Shown in pieces: positions 8,732-16,263 of a DNA stretch of 64,000 nt. How positions within the stretch are numbered: the stretch's first letter is position 1; each line of letters starts with the position of its first letter. Source of the DNA: JBBQUN01 sp963698395. Lineage in GTDB: Bacteria > Actinomycetota > Acidimicrobiia > Acidimicrobiales > SZUA-35. Made by a program: the position numbers and the translations under genes. Below the pieces are notes generated by a model. It did not search any database. It saw only the letters and a program-made list of their open reading frames with translations, and was not told the DNA's origin. The DNA is taken from NCBI GenBank assembly GCA_963698395.1, contig CAVOQQ010000008.1:806001-870000 (forward strand), in the 5' to 3' direction.

Positions 8732-9645
8732 CGGGAGATTCCTTCTGGGATCCGGGACTTGGTGTCGGGGCTGTTGCTGATGATCGCCCCTCGATCGGTG
8801 ACGGCGATCCCCCGGATGCCCAGGCGGTCGGCAACGTCGAGCACGTGCTCGGAGCCCGAGAGCAGCGCAGCCTTCGCCGCCACCTCGGTCCAGGCTGCGG
8901 TGGCACCGCACATGGAGACGGCGACGAGGTCGGTGGTCGAGGGCAACCCGGTTCGCGGGTCGAGAAGGTGGTGGACCGTCTCTCCGCCCACCGTCCAGCG
9001 ACGACGGGCGATGCTGCTGGTGACCACGGCGCCGCTCTCGATCGTGAGACCGGCGATCTCGCGCTCGTCGTCGAAGGGATCGGCGACGCCGATTCGCCAT
9101 GACGGCCCGTACCAGGCCTGTCCGGTGACTCGCAGGTCGCCGCCGAGCTCGACCGAACTGGTCGTCGCACCGCGACCGACCAGGAACTCGGTGGCGAGAT
9201 CGGCGGCGAGCCCCTTGCCGATTCCTCCGGGATCGAGGCGGGTACCGGGAGGAAGTCTGACGGCCCGAATGGGGGCGAAGAGCTCGATGGGCTGGTGGGT
9301 CGCCGGTGCGGCCGCAACGGATCCACTGGTGGCCGGTGCTTCCTGCCACGGCGAGTGGTAGCCGAGTTCGATCAGTTGATCGAGCATGAGCGGATGGAAC
9401 AGCCCGCCGGTGCGCACCTGCGCCTCGGCGGCAGCCTCGACGAGTCGGTACGTCCATTCGCTGACGATCGTGAGATCGCCCGGCGTTCGATTCAGGTCGC
9501 TGATCTCACTCTCGGGAAGGAAGCGACTCCAGCGCCGCTCGAGGTCGTCGATCAGCTCGCGGGCTTCGGCCAACGCCGTCTCGTCGCAACCATCGGCGAC
9601 GAGACGGCACGGGCTGCCCATGGCTCGGAAGCTGAGGGTGTGCAT
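8728..9645 (-). CDS. apbE: FAD:protein FMN transferase (ApbE family)
   Basis: The 305-residue enzyme attaches FMN from FAD covalently to Thr/Ser of target proteins outside the cytosol. Recognisable motifs are AMGSPCRLV at the N-terminus, RLDPGGIGKGLAADLA (FAD site), SVELGGDLRV, VHHLLDPRTGLP and TEVAAKAALLSG. There is no obvious signal peptide; the frame is open upstream but as Pro/Arg low-complexity sequence, so ATG 9645 is the start. It overlaps the ferric reductase-like gene by ATGA and follows the Pro-rich protein by one base. No FMN-binding-domain acceptor is visible in the operon, so the target is unknown. Confidence 0.9.
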   Translation of the reverse strand: MHTLSFRAMGSPCRLVADGCDETALAEARELIDDLERRWSRFLPESEISDLNRTPGDLTIVSEWTYRLVEAAAEAQVRTGGLFHPLMLDQLIELGYHSPWQEAPATSGSVAAAPATHQPIELFAPIRAVRLPPGTRLDPGGIGKGLAADLATEFLVGRGATTSSVELGGDLRVTGQAWYGPSWRIGVADPFDDEREIAGLTIESGAVVTSSIARRRWTVGGETVHHLLDPRTGLPSTTDLVAVSMCGATAAWTEVAAKAALLSGSEHVLDVADRLGIRGIAVTDRGAIISNSPDTKSRIPEGISR

Positions 9646-9646
9646 C

Positions 9647-10527
9647 TCAACCGCTCGCTTGGGTGGTCGGTGGTGGGGGAGGCGGAGTGGTCTGGGGAGG
9701 GGCCGTCTGCGGCGGGGCGGTCTGCGGGGGAGCCGTCGCTGGAGCTGCGGTCTGTGGTGGTGCGGTCTGTGGCGGGGCGGTCTCTGGCGGGGCGGTTTGT
9801 GGTGGCGCCGTTTGGGGAGCCTGCGTTGCCGGCGCGGCAGCGGTCGCCGGTGCATTGGTGGCCGGCGGGGGCGTCTGGGCCGGGGCAGCGGTCGCTGGGT
9901 TCGGTTTGCTCGGCGTGGCATTCGATGAGGCGGCCGGGGCGGGTGATGCCACTGCGGGGTCAGCCGGGGTGGAAGTGGACTCGGTCGAGGCCGTGTCACC
10001 GACGAGGGCAAGAGCCGCTGGATCGAAGGGGAGGCCGGTGTTCGGATCGATGGCATCGAACGCCGCGTCGCCCTGATCGACGAGTGGAACGGGATTCGGT
10101 ACGACCTCGATCACCACGTTCGGCGCAATCGCAGCGCCGACGCCCGCCACCGAGGCAGCAGCATCGGCGGCATCGGCGGCGATCTCGTTGTCGACGGTGG
10201 ACTGGAGGAGTGGGCCCATCGCAACGACCATGGCGCCGAACGACATGGCCGAGGCACCGGCGGTCACGATGCGGGCCGATGAGGTGGGCTTGCGGGAGGC
10301 GGGCTTGCGCGGGGTGGGCGTGTGCGAGGTGGTGTGCCCGAGGTGGGGGCATGGGTCGCTGTCCCGGAAGCTCGGCTGGTTCCCTGCCTCGGGCCAGCCA
10401 ATTGGTCGTCCGATCGGGCAGCCGTTAGGTCAACAGGGCGCACCGACCCACCACCTGCCGCTGGTGAAGACTGGGCTCGTCGCGCCTGCAGCGCAGCGAG
10501 CCGCTCCTGGGCCGAGGGCTCAGTCAT
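9647..10527 (-). CDS. Ala/Pro/Thr-rich single-pass protein, apparently frameshifted
   Basis: ATG at 10527 overlaps the stop of the upstream gene and begins MTEPSAQERLAALQARRAQS. That frame ends at 10264 as a Pro/Arg/Ser run. A second frame, open from 10429, reads IGWPEAGNQPSFRDSDPCPH, then RKPASRKPTSSARIV, a hydrophobic segment (TAGASAMSFGAMVVAM), a folded-looking stretch to about 10020, and a long Pro-rich tail of TAPPQ repeats ending at 9647. Basic residues followed by a hydrophobic helix suggest a membrane anchor with an exposed Pro-rich arm. One base missing between about 10430 and 10500 would join the frames. Otherwise the second frame could start at GTG 10267. Confidence 0.5.
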
Positions 10528-11101
10528 CGTCGTCCTCGTGCTCGTCGTCATGATCTTCGTGCTCGTCGTGGTCCTCGTCGTGGTCTTCGTACTCGTCGTG
10601 GTCTTCGTACTCGTCATCGTCGTAGCCGCCGGCGGGAGCGCCCGATGCCGTGGTGACCGGTGCGGGCACGGTGGCGGGTGTGGCGGCCGGGGCGACCGTG
10701 GTCGCCGGGGCTGCCTGGACCGCAGGCTGCGGAGCCGTGGTGGCGGGTGCCGCTGGAGCGGCAACGGCGCCGGTCTGCTCGGCGAACGGCGCCGACGCGG
10801 CCGACACCTCGTTCGACTGGCTCCACGCCAGGGCGACATCGGGCGGGTTGGTGGCGGGAGCGGCGGCCTCGCCGTTCGTCGTACCCTGGCCGGTGGCGGA
10901 TCCGTCGGCGGAGGTCGGAACATCCACGACCACCTGGATGCGTTGGGGATCCGACGCACCCATGGCAGCTTCGGTCGCATCGCCGGCCGAGTCGGCCGAG
11001 GGCGTGAGCGCCATGACGCTCATGTTCAGTCCACCGGCGGCGCCGGCAACGCCGACGATGATGGCTGCTGTCTTGCCCGAGAGGGCGCTTGCTGTGATCA
11101 C
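10520..11101 (-). CDS. Ala-rich single-pass surface protein with Asp/Glu/His-rich C-terminal tail
   Basis: This 193-residue protein starts at GTG 11101 behind a near-perfect AAAGGAGGT ribosome site. It has one hydrophobic N-terminal segment (TAAIIVGVAGAAGGLNM), a linker with AQRIQVVVDVP-like and ALAWSQSNEVSAASAPFAEQ segments, a long Ala/Pro/Thr stretch, and a C-terminal 35-residue run made almost only of D, E, H and Y. Such a tail should bind divalent metal ions. I recognise no family. It sits in the ECF sigma/ApbE operon and its stop overlaps the next start by 8 bp. The zinc-type regulator and importer are close by, so a role in metal handling is possible but unproven. Confidence 0.65.
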   Translation of the reverse strand: MITASALSGKTAAIIVGVAGAAGGLNMSVMALTPSADSAGDATEAAMGASDPQRIQVVVDVPTSADGSATGQGTTNGEAAAPATNPPDVALAWSQSNEVSAASAPFAEQTGAVAAPAAPATTAPQPAVQAAPATTVAPAATPATVPAPVTTASGAPAGGYDDDEYEDHDEYEDHDEDHDEHEDHDDEHEDDDD

Positions 11102-11181
11102 GTTGGTGACCTCCTTTGGTGAAGAGGACGTCGCCGACTGCCGGGAAGGTTTGGCGGGCGACGAAGATTTCTCGTTGATGT

Positions 11182-12090
11182 TCAGTCGTTTTCGTTCGAG
11201 TGGGTGTCGTCGCGGTGTGAGTCGTCTTCGGTGTCATGCCCATCAGCCGACTCGAAGCTCACCTCGGACTCGATCTGGCCCCGTCGGACCGTGGCGGCGA
11301 TCTCACACGTTCCCGTGCTGCCGGTGAACCTCACCTCGAGTTCCTCGGGTCCGTCATTGCCGACCACGGTGGTGAAACCGGCGAACTCCTGGGTTGAAGC
11401 GAGCAAGATGCTGGATCCGTCGATGGAGGCAGTGATCGTGCCGCAGGCGCTCGAGATCGTCTCTCGGCCCGAGGAGTCGACTGTTGTCGGCGGATCGGTC
11501 GGCTGGGTGCCGGCCGTGGTCGACGGAGGCGCGGAACCGGTGGTCGTCGGTGTCGTTTGGGACGTGCCGCTCGTCGGGGGTGCGGTGGTCGATGTCGAAC
11601 CTGGTGCCATGGTCGTCGACGGGGGCGGATTGGGGTCCGCAACGGCCGTGGACGTTCTCGCCGGCGGGTCGCCGATCGTGTTGCTCGTGGTCGACGTCGC
11701 TTCACTACTGGTCGAGATGGACGGTGTCGGCCCCTCGGTGACGGACAGCGTCGGCGCGGGCTTGGCCTCGGTGGTCGGGCTCGCAGCGATCAGCGTGGTC
11801 CCTTGTGGGTCGTTGGGCATGACCCGGGAGACCGCGGCGACCATCATGATCGCCGCTGCGGCGCCGACGACCAGTTGTGATCGACGCACCAAGCGGGCCC
11901 GTCGGAGCGGCCGGCGAAGCTCATCGAGCACCACCGGTGGTGCGGGATCGGTCGGCAGCACGGCGCCGAGCCGGCGACGAATGGCCTGATCGAGCAGCGC
12001 ATCATCGGTGTCGGCCGGATCGAACGCGTCGGCCGGATCGAACGTGTCGGCCTGATCGAAGGAGTCGTGTGGTTCGAAGCCATCAGGCAT
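11182..12090 (-). CDS. Anti-sigma-like single-pass membrane protein with Thr/Pro-rich region
   Basis: The 302-residue protein overlaps the sigma gene by 8 bp, the usual position of a cognate anti-sigma factor. Residues 1-70 are cytosolic, with repeated FDQADTFDPADAFDPADTDD-like units near the start, then a helix region. A hydrophobic segment near residues 73-90 (LVVGAAAAIMMVAAV) is the membrane anchor. A long Thr/Ser/Pro stretch and a small beta-rich domain (SACGTITASIDGSSILLAST) follow, and the end is rich in Asp and His. The zinc-type HxxxCxxC anti-sigma motif is absent. Anti-sigma function is therefore inferred from position and topology only. Confidence 0.6.
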   Translation of the reverse strand: MPDGFEPHDSFDQADTFDPADAFDPADTDDALLDQAIRRRLGAVLPTDPAPPVVLDELRRPLRRARLVRRSQLVVGAAAAIMMVAAVSRVMPNDPQGTTLIAASPTTEAKPAPTLSVTEGPTPSISTSSEATSTTSNTIGDPPARTSTAVADPNPPPSTTMAPGSTSTTAPPTSGTSQTTPTTTGSAPPSTTAGTQPTDPPTTVDSSGRETISSACGTITASIDGSSILLASTQEFAGFTTVVGNDGPEELEVRFTGSTGTCEIAATVRRGQIESEVSFESADGHDTEDDSHRDDTHSNEND

Positions 12091-12589
12091 GATCGGCCTC
12101 CGCTGCTTCGAGCGTCTGTCGGAGGGCGGCGCGAGCTTGGTGGAGATGGAACTTCACCGTGCCCACCGACAGATCGAGTGTGCCGGCGATCTCGAGAATG
12201 GGGAGATCCTCCACATAGAAGAGCGCGGCAACCGAGCGCTGCTGGGGGGAGAGCGACGCCATCATCGTGCCGAGGGCAAGGTCGGCATCGACCTCGGCCG
12301 ACGCCGGTGCCTCCACGAGCGCTCGCCCGGCATGGAAGTGATCCTCGCGCCGCCGGCGCCGGCCACTGGACCGAAAGTGATCGTTGGCCAGGTTGATGGC
12401 CACTCGCCGAACCCAGGCCGACGGGCTGGCGTAACGGGAGACTCGGCCCCATCGGGCGTAGGCCCGGATGAACGCTTCCTGGGTGCAGTCGGCGGCAACC
12501 TCACCATTGCCGGTGATCACGGTCAGCGAGCGCACGACGCCCGGGTAGTGCTGACAGAAGAACCGATCGAACTCGGGGTCGGAGCGCAT
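12083..12589 (-). CDS. RNA polymerase sigma factor, ECF (sigma-70 region 2 and 4) family
   Basis: The 168-residue protein has region 2 (FDRFFCQHYPGVVRSLTVI and DCTQEAFIRAYARWGRVS, then WVRRVAINLANDHFR) and region 4 (LSPQQRSVAALFYVEDLPIL followed by TLDLSVGTVKFHLHQARAAL), the layout of SigE/SigM-type ECF factors. It directs polymerase to a small regulon, presumably including the genes behind it. The ATG at 12589 has GGGAGG five to six bases upstream and is preferred over the in-frame start at 12655. The end overlaps the anti-sigma-like gene by 8 bp. Confidence 0.9.
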   Translation of the reverse strand: MRSDPEFDRFFCQHYPGVVRSLTVITGNGEVAADCTQEAFIRAYARWGRVSRYASPSAWVRRVAINLANDHFRSSGRRRRREDHFHAGRALVEAPASAEVDADLALGTMMASLSPQQRSVAALFYVEDLPILEIAGTLDLSVGTVKFHLHQARAALRQTLEAAEADHA

Positions 12590-12758
12590 CAACACCTCCC
12601 ATCGGAAGTTCAGCTCGGGCAAGCCGGCTGAGGGGGCAAGGGCAAAGGAGTTCACGCCCTCTCACGTCGCCGAGGACGCTCGAGGTTTGGTCGTTCGTGA
12701 ACTTCTCCACTCCTATCGACCACAACGAGCGCGAACCTTCGCCTCTTGCCATTCCTTA

Positions 12759-12772
12759 ACCCAACGTTGGGT
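12759..12772. promoter_or_regulatory. Perfect 14-bp palindrome ACCCAACGTTGGGT
   Basis: A perfect 14-base palindrome lies about 170 bp upstream of the ECF sigma start and 38 bp past the stop of the Fur-like gene. It has no loop and no T-tract, so it looks more like a protein-binding site than a terminator. The binding factor is unknown. Confidence 0.4.
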
Positions 12773-12809
12773 CGGCCCTACCGAAGGCAGAGCCGAAGCC
12801 GAACCGGCG

Positions 12810-13250
12810 TCAGACCTGGTCAGCCTGGCTGCAGCTCGAACAGATGCCTTCGAGAGCGAAGTGCCGAGGCCGCGGGGTGAAGCCGAACCGCTTCTGCAGC
12901 CCCTTCGTGAGCTCGTCGAACTCGACGGTCGGTGCCTCGGTGATGGTCTCGCATCGGACGCACACCAGATGGACGTGGTCGGCGACCGGTTGGACGTGGT
13001 AGACGGCCGATCCGTGGGCGATGTGACCGTGTTCGACGATGTCGAGCTCGGAGAGCGTCTCGAGGAATCGGTAGACCGTCGACTCGGCGATCTCGGGGTG
13101 GTCGGCCTTCACGGCAGCCGCAAGCTGGGCGGGGGTGAAGTGGTCGGGGAGCTCCAGCATCGCCGCAGTGATCTGTCGGCGGGGAGCGGTGATGCGGTGA
13201 CCGCTCGTTGTCAGCACATCGAGAATGCTGCTGAGGTCGGTCCCGTCCAT
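12810..13250 (-). CDS. zur: Fur family metal-dependent repressor (probably Zur)
   Basis: The 146-residue protein has the winged-helix N-terminus (RITAPRRQITAAMLELPDHF, AESTVYRFLETLSELDIVEH) and the Fur metal-binding half with HVHLVCVRCE and CSSCSQADQ, two CxxC pairs that form the structural zinc site. Fur, Zur and Mur cannot be told apart by sequence alone; divergence from a ZnuABC-type importer favours zinc (Zur). It would repress the importer when metal is plentiful. The 83-bp divergent spacer contains a candidate operator. Confidence 0.85.
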   Translation of the reverse strand: MDGTDLSSILDVLTTSGHRITAPRRQITAAMLELPDHFTPAQLAAAVKADHPEIAESTVYRFLETLSELDIVEHGHIAHGSAVYHVQPVADHVHLVCVRCETITEAPTVEFDELTKGLQKRFGFTPRPRHFALEGICSSCSQADQV

Positions 13251-13304
13251 GGTCGGAGGGTAGTCCGGAACGATCGAGCGAACTTCTTCGCCCGATCCGT
13301 TGTT

Positions 13305-13317
13305 GCAAGCAGCTTGC
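13305..13317. promoter_or_regulatory. Candidate operator between zur and znuA (GCAAGC-A-GCTTGC)
   Basis: A 13-bp inverted repeat with six-base arms and one central base lies 17 bp before the znuA start, in the only spacer shared with the divergent Fur-like gene. Its position fits a repressor site for the importer and possibly autoregulation. It does not clearly match the AT-rich consensus known for actinobacterial Zur, so the assignment is tentative. Confidence 0.4.
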
Positions 13318-13333
13318 GATTAGCCTCTCGTCC

Positions 13334-14386
13334 ATGAAGCTGTTCCCGCCGTTCCGCCTCCTCATTGCCCTTGTCGCTGCTGCGTTGTTCGCCGGTGCCT
13401 GCTCGTCATCGGGATCCGATGCCGGGTCATCGACTGTCGATGCATCATCGTCCGACACCGAGGCCGCCTCCGACGGTGATCGCGTGGTGCTCGCCACCAC
13501 GGTGGCACCGATCACCAGCCTGGTGAGCCAGATCGTCGGCGACCGTGCCGACGTGATCGGCATCGTGCCCGAGGGGACCAACTCGCACACCTACGAGCCG
13601 AAACCGAGTGTTGCCGAATTGCTCAGTCGGGCCGATCTCATCTTCGTCAACGGTCTCCAGCTCGAACAGCCGACGGTCGAGCTCGCCGAGGCCAACATGC
13701 GTGACGATGCCGAGATCGTCGAGCTGGGAACGATTGCGCTGCCCGAGAGCGACTACATCTACGACTTCTCGTTCCCGGAGTCCGAGGGCAAGCCGAATCC
13801 GCACCTGTGGACCGATCCCACCTATGCACTCGAATACGCCGAGATCATCCGCGACCAGGTGACCGAGATCGACCCCGACAACGGTGACTACTACGCAGCG
13901 AACTACGACGCCTTCGCCGAGCTGATCGCCGAGTTCGACTCCGCCATGCGGGAATCGTTCGCGACGATTCCCGAGGGGGGCAAGAAGCTGCTCACCTATC
14001 ACGACGCCTACGCCTACTTCGCCAAGAACTACGGATGGGAAGTGATCGGCGCCATCCAGGTCTCCGACTTCGAGGATCCGACGGCGAAGGAACTGGCCGA
14101 CCTGATCGACCAGGTGAAGGCCGAGGGCGTCACGGCGGTGTTCGGCTCGGAGGTCTTCCCCAGCCCGGTGCTCGAACAGATCGGTCGTGAGGCGGGCATC
14201 GAGTACGTCGACGTCTTGCGCGACGACGACCTGCCCGGTGAGCCCGGCGATCCCGAGCACTCCTGGTACGGCCTCATGGTGTTCGACTATGTCACGATGA
14301 CCGACGCCCTCGGCGGCGACTCCTCGGCGATCGCCGCACTCGAGGTGCGCAATGTCGCCCCCGACGAAGCGACCTACCCCCAGTGA
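13334..14386 (+). CDS. znuA: Metal ABC transporter substrate-binding lipoprotein (ZnuA/TroA family)
   Basis: The 350-residue protein has a lipoprotein signal peptide ending in FAGAC (lipobox), so it is anchored outside the membrane. The family core starts VLATTVAPITSLVSQIVGDR. Metal ligands visible are His in EGTNSHTYEPKPS, His in KPNPHLWTDP, His in LTYHDAYAYF and an acidic residue in the FGSEVFPSP region. Clan members bind Zn or Mn. It opens an operon with the ATPase and permease and is divergent from the Fur-like gene. Its stop codon lies inside the first unit of a tandem repeat. Confidence 0.92.
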   Translation: MKLFPPFRLLIALVAAALFAGACSSSGSDAGSSTVDASSSDTEAASDGDRVVLATTVAPITSLVSQIVGDRADVIGIVPEGTNSHTYEPKPSVAELLSRADLIFVNGLQLEQPTVELAEANMRDDAEIVELGTIALPESDYIYDFSFPESEGKPNPHLWTDPTYALEYAEIIRDQVTEIDPDNGDYYAANYDAFAELIAEFDSAMRESFATIPEGGKKLLTYHDAYAYFAKNYGWEVIGAIQVSDFEDPTAKELADLIDQVKAEGVTAVFGSEVFPSPVLEQIGREAGIEYVDVLRDDDLPGEPGDPEHSWYGLMVFDYVTMTDALGGDSSAIAALEVRNVAPDEATYPQ

Positions 14387-14472
14387 TCGAGACAACCGTG
14401 ATCGAGCAACCGTGATCGACAACCGTGATCGAGGACAACCGTGATCGAGACAACCGTGATCGAGACAACCCA
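14383..14472 (+). repeat. Six tandem 13-16 bp repeats spanning the znuA stop and znuC start
   Basis: Six units of GTGATCGAGACAACC occur head to tail at 14383, 14398, 14412, 14425, 14441 and 14456, with lengths 15, 14, 13, 16, 15 and 15-17. The znuA stop TGA lies in unit 1, and every unit offers a GTG codon. The last three units are in frame with znuC, so they could add the peptide IEDNRDRDNRDRDNP to its N-terminus. No canonical ribosome site is visible before the true GTG at 14473. Confidence 0.8.
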
Positions 14473-15282
14473 GTGAACGAACTCCCCGACACGCCGAAGA
14501 TGATCCAGCCGCGCGAGCTGATTCGACTCGATCATGTTGCCTGTAGCTACGGCGAGGCGCCGGTGTTGCGAGACATCGACTTCACCGTGAGCGACCAGCA
14601 GTTCACCGGCATCGTCGGTCCGTCGGGTTCGGGCAAGACCACGCTCCTGAAGGTCCTGCTCGACACCATGAAACCCATCCACGGTGAGGTCTACCGACGA
14701 CCCGGTCTCGGCATCGGCTACGTGCCGCAGGTGGAAACGGTCGATTGGAGCTTCCCGCTCACGGTTGCCGAGTGCGTGCTGCTCGCGAGTCCGGGGAACC
14801 GGCGGCTTCCCTGGCCGAGTCGCGCCGAGAAGGCCGCAGCCAGTGACGTGATGGACCGTCTCGGCATCGGTGCCCTCTCGAAGCGCCACATTCGTGAGCT
14901 CTCCGGCGGTCAGCAACAGCGCATGTTCATCGCCCGAGCGCTCCTCGGTCGGCCGTCGCTGCTGGTGATGGACGAACCGACGTCGGGTGTCGACGTCAAG
15001 ACCCGCCACGAAGTGCTGCACCTGCTGGCGGATCTCAACACCGACGGGTTGGCGGTCGTGCTCACCACGCACGATCTCAACGGCATGGCATCGCACCTGC
15101 CCCACCTGGTCTGCATGAACACGTCGATCATCGCGAGTGGCAGCCCGGCCGAGGTCCTCACCTCCGAGGTCATGGAAGCCACCTTCGGCGCAGCGATGGA
15201 CGTGTTCGACTACTCCGGGCATCGAGTCGTCATCGATCTGGCCAACTCGGCGCCCGTCATTCCCCTGACTCGACAAGCCTGA
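14473..15282 (+). CDS. znuC: Metal ABC transporter ATP-binding protein (ZnuC type)
   Basis: The ATPase has Walker A GPSGSGKTT, Q-loop VPQVETVDWSF, signature LSGGQQQR and Walker B LLVMDEPTSGVD, followed by the switch His in LTTHDLN. It energises metal uptake with ZnuA and ZnuB. GTG at 14473 (VNELPDTPK) is the likely start, giving 269 residues. GTG codons at 14425, 14441 and 14456 in the upstream repeats are in frame and could also be used. The gene is followed by a second set of repeats before znuB. Confidence 0.9.
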   Translation: MNELPDTPKMIQPRELIRLDHVACSYGEAPVLRDIDFTVSDQQFTGIVGPSGSGKTTLLKVLLDTMKPIHGEVYRRPGLGIGYVPQVETVDWSFPLTVAECVLLASPGNRRLPWPSRAEKAAASDVMDRLGIGALSKRHIRELSGGQQQRMFIARALLGRPSLLVMDEPTSGVDVKTRHEVLHLLADLNTDGLAVVLTTHDLNGMASHLPHLVCMNTSIIASGSPAEVLTSEVMEATFGAAMDVFDYSGHRVVIDLANSAPVIPLTRQA

Positions 15283-15283
15283 T

Positions 15284-15328
15284 GATCCGAGGCACCCCGA
15301 TGCGAGGCACCCTGATGCGAGGAACACC
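15284..15328 (+). repeat. Three tandem 15-bp repeats between znuC and znuB
   Basis: Units GATCCGAGGCACCCC, GATGCGAGGCACCCT and GATGCGAGGAACACC follow each other exactly, starting two bases after the znuC stop (TGA 15280-15282) and ending at the znuB GTG (15329). Each unit contains GAGG, which can serve as a ribosome site, and two contain ATG. Confidence 0.8.
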
Positions 15329-16172
15329 GTGACCGAACTACTCCGACCCTTCGAGTTCGAGTTCTTCCGCAACGGCCTCATCGTCGCCACGCTGGCCGGG
15401 GCGCTGTGCGGCATGATCGGCGTCTACGTCGTGCTCAAGGGCATGAGCTACATCGGGCACGGTCTCTCCCACGCCATCTTCGGTGGGTTCGCCGTCGAGC
15501 GCGCTGATCGGCGTCAATTTCGTGCTCGGCGCCGGGGTATGGGGTGTTGCCTCGGCCCTTGCCATCAACAACGTGACCCGCCGCCGGGTCATCGGGGCCG
15601 ACGCAGCGATCGGCGTCATCACCACGGCCTCGTTCGCGCTGGGTTTGGCGCTGTTCGCCATCTTCGGACGACAGGGCAGGAGTTTCGAGGCGGCGCTCTT
15701 CGGGAGCATCCTCGGGGTCGGCTACGACGATGTCGTCGCGGTCGCCGTGGTCACGGTGCTCGTCGCCATCGTGGTGTTCTTCGGTTACCGCCAGCTGCTG
15801 TTCACCACCTTCGACCCCGATGTCGCCGAATCGGCGGGCATCTCGACCGCCCGGGTCGAGGCACTCTTGATGGTCGTGCTCTCGGCCTCGATCCTGGTCA
15901 GCATGCAGGTGTTGGGCGTGACCCTGATCGCCGCCACCCTCGCCATTCCGGCCTCGATCGCGCGGATGCTGACGAACTCGTTCCGCGACATGCTGTTCTG
16001 GGCCACCGGCATCGGCGCCGCCACCGGTTTCGTCGGGATGAACCTGAGCTATCACCTCGACATCCAGTCCGGTCCCACCATCGTGCTGGTCGGGGCGACC
16101 GCCTTCGGCATCGTCTATCTCGTTTCGGGAAGCCGGACCCGGAGTCGCCTGGCGGGCATGAGCAACCACTGA
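15329..16172 (+). CDS. znuB: Metal ABC transporter permease (ZnuB type), interrupted by a frameshift
   Basis: The first frame gives MTELLRPFEFEFFRNGLIVA up to GLSHAIFGGFAV (15329-15496), the usual N-terminus of ZnuB/MntB permeases. The family sequence resumes in the next frame at SALIGVNFVLGAGVWGVASA (15498 on) and continues through FSFALGLALF-like, LGVTLIAATLAIPASIAR and GMNLSYHLDIQSGP to TGA at 16170-16172. One extra base (G 15497) accounts for the shift. Joined, the protein has about 280 residues and roughly eight membrane helices, normal for the family. Either it is a true pseudogene, a sequencing error or a tolerated shift; the rest of the protein shows no other damage. Confidence 0.8.
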
Positions 16173-16263
16173 GGCGACAGAGCGGACCGCTCCGTAGCGG
16201 CCGACAGCAGGTTCGGGACCTTTGTCCGTACTATTGCGTCTGTCGACCGACCACACTGTTGCC

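Noticed and set aside
14383..14472. Repeat tract as a small CRISPR array
   Set aside because: Units are head to tail with no unique spacers, and no cas genes are nearby.
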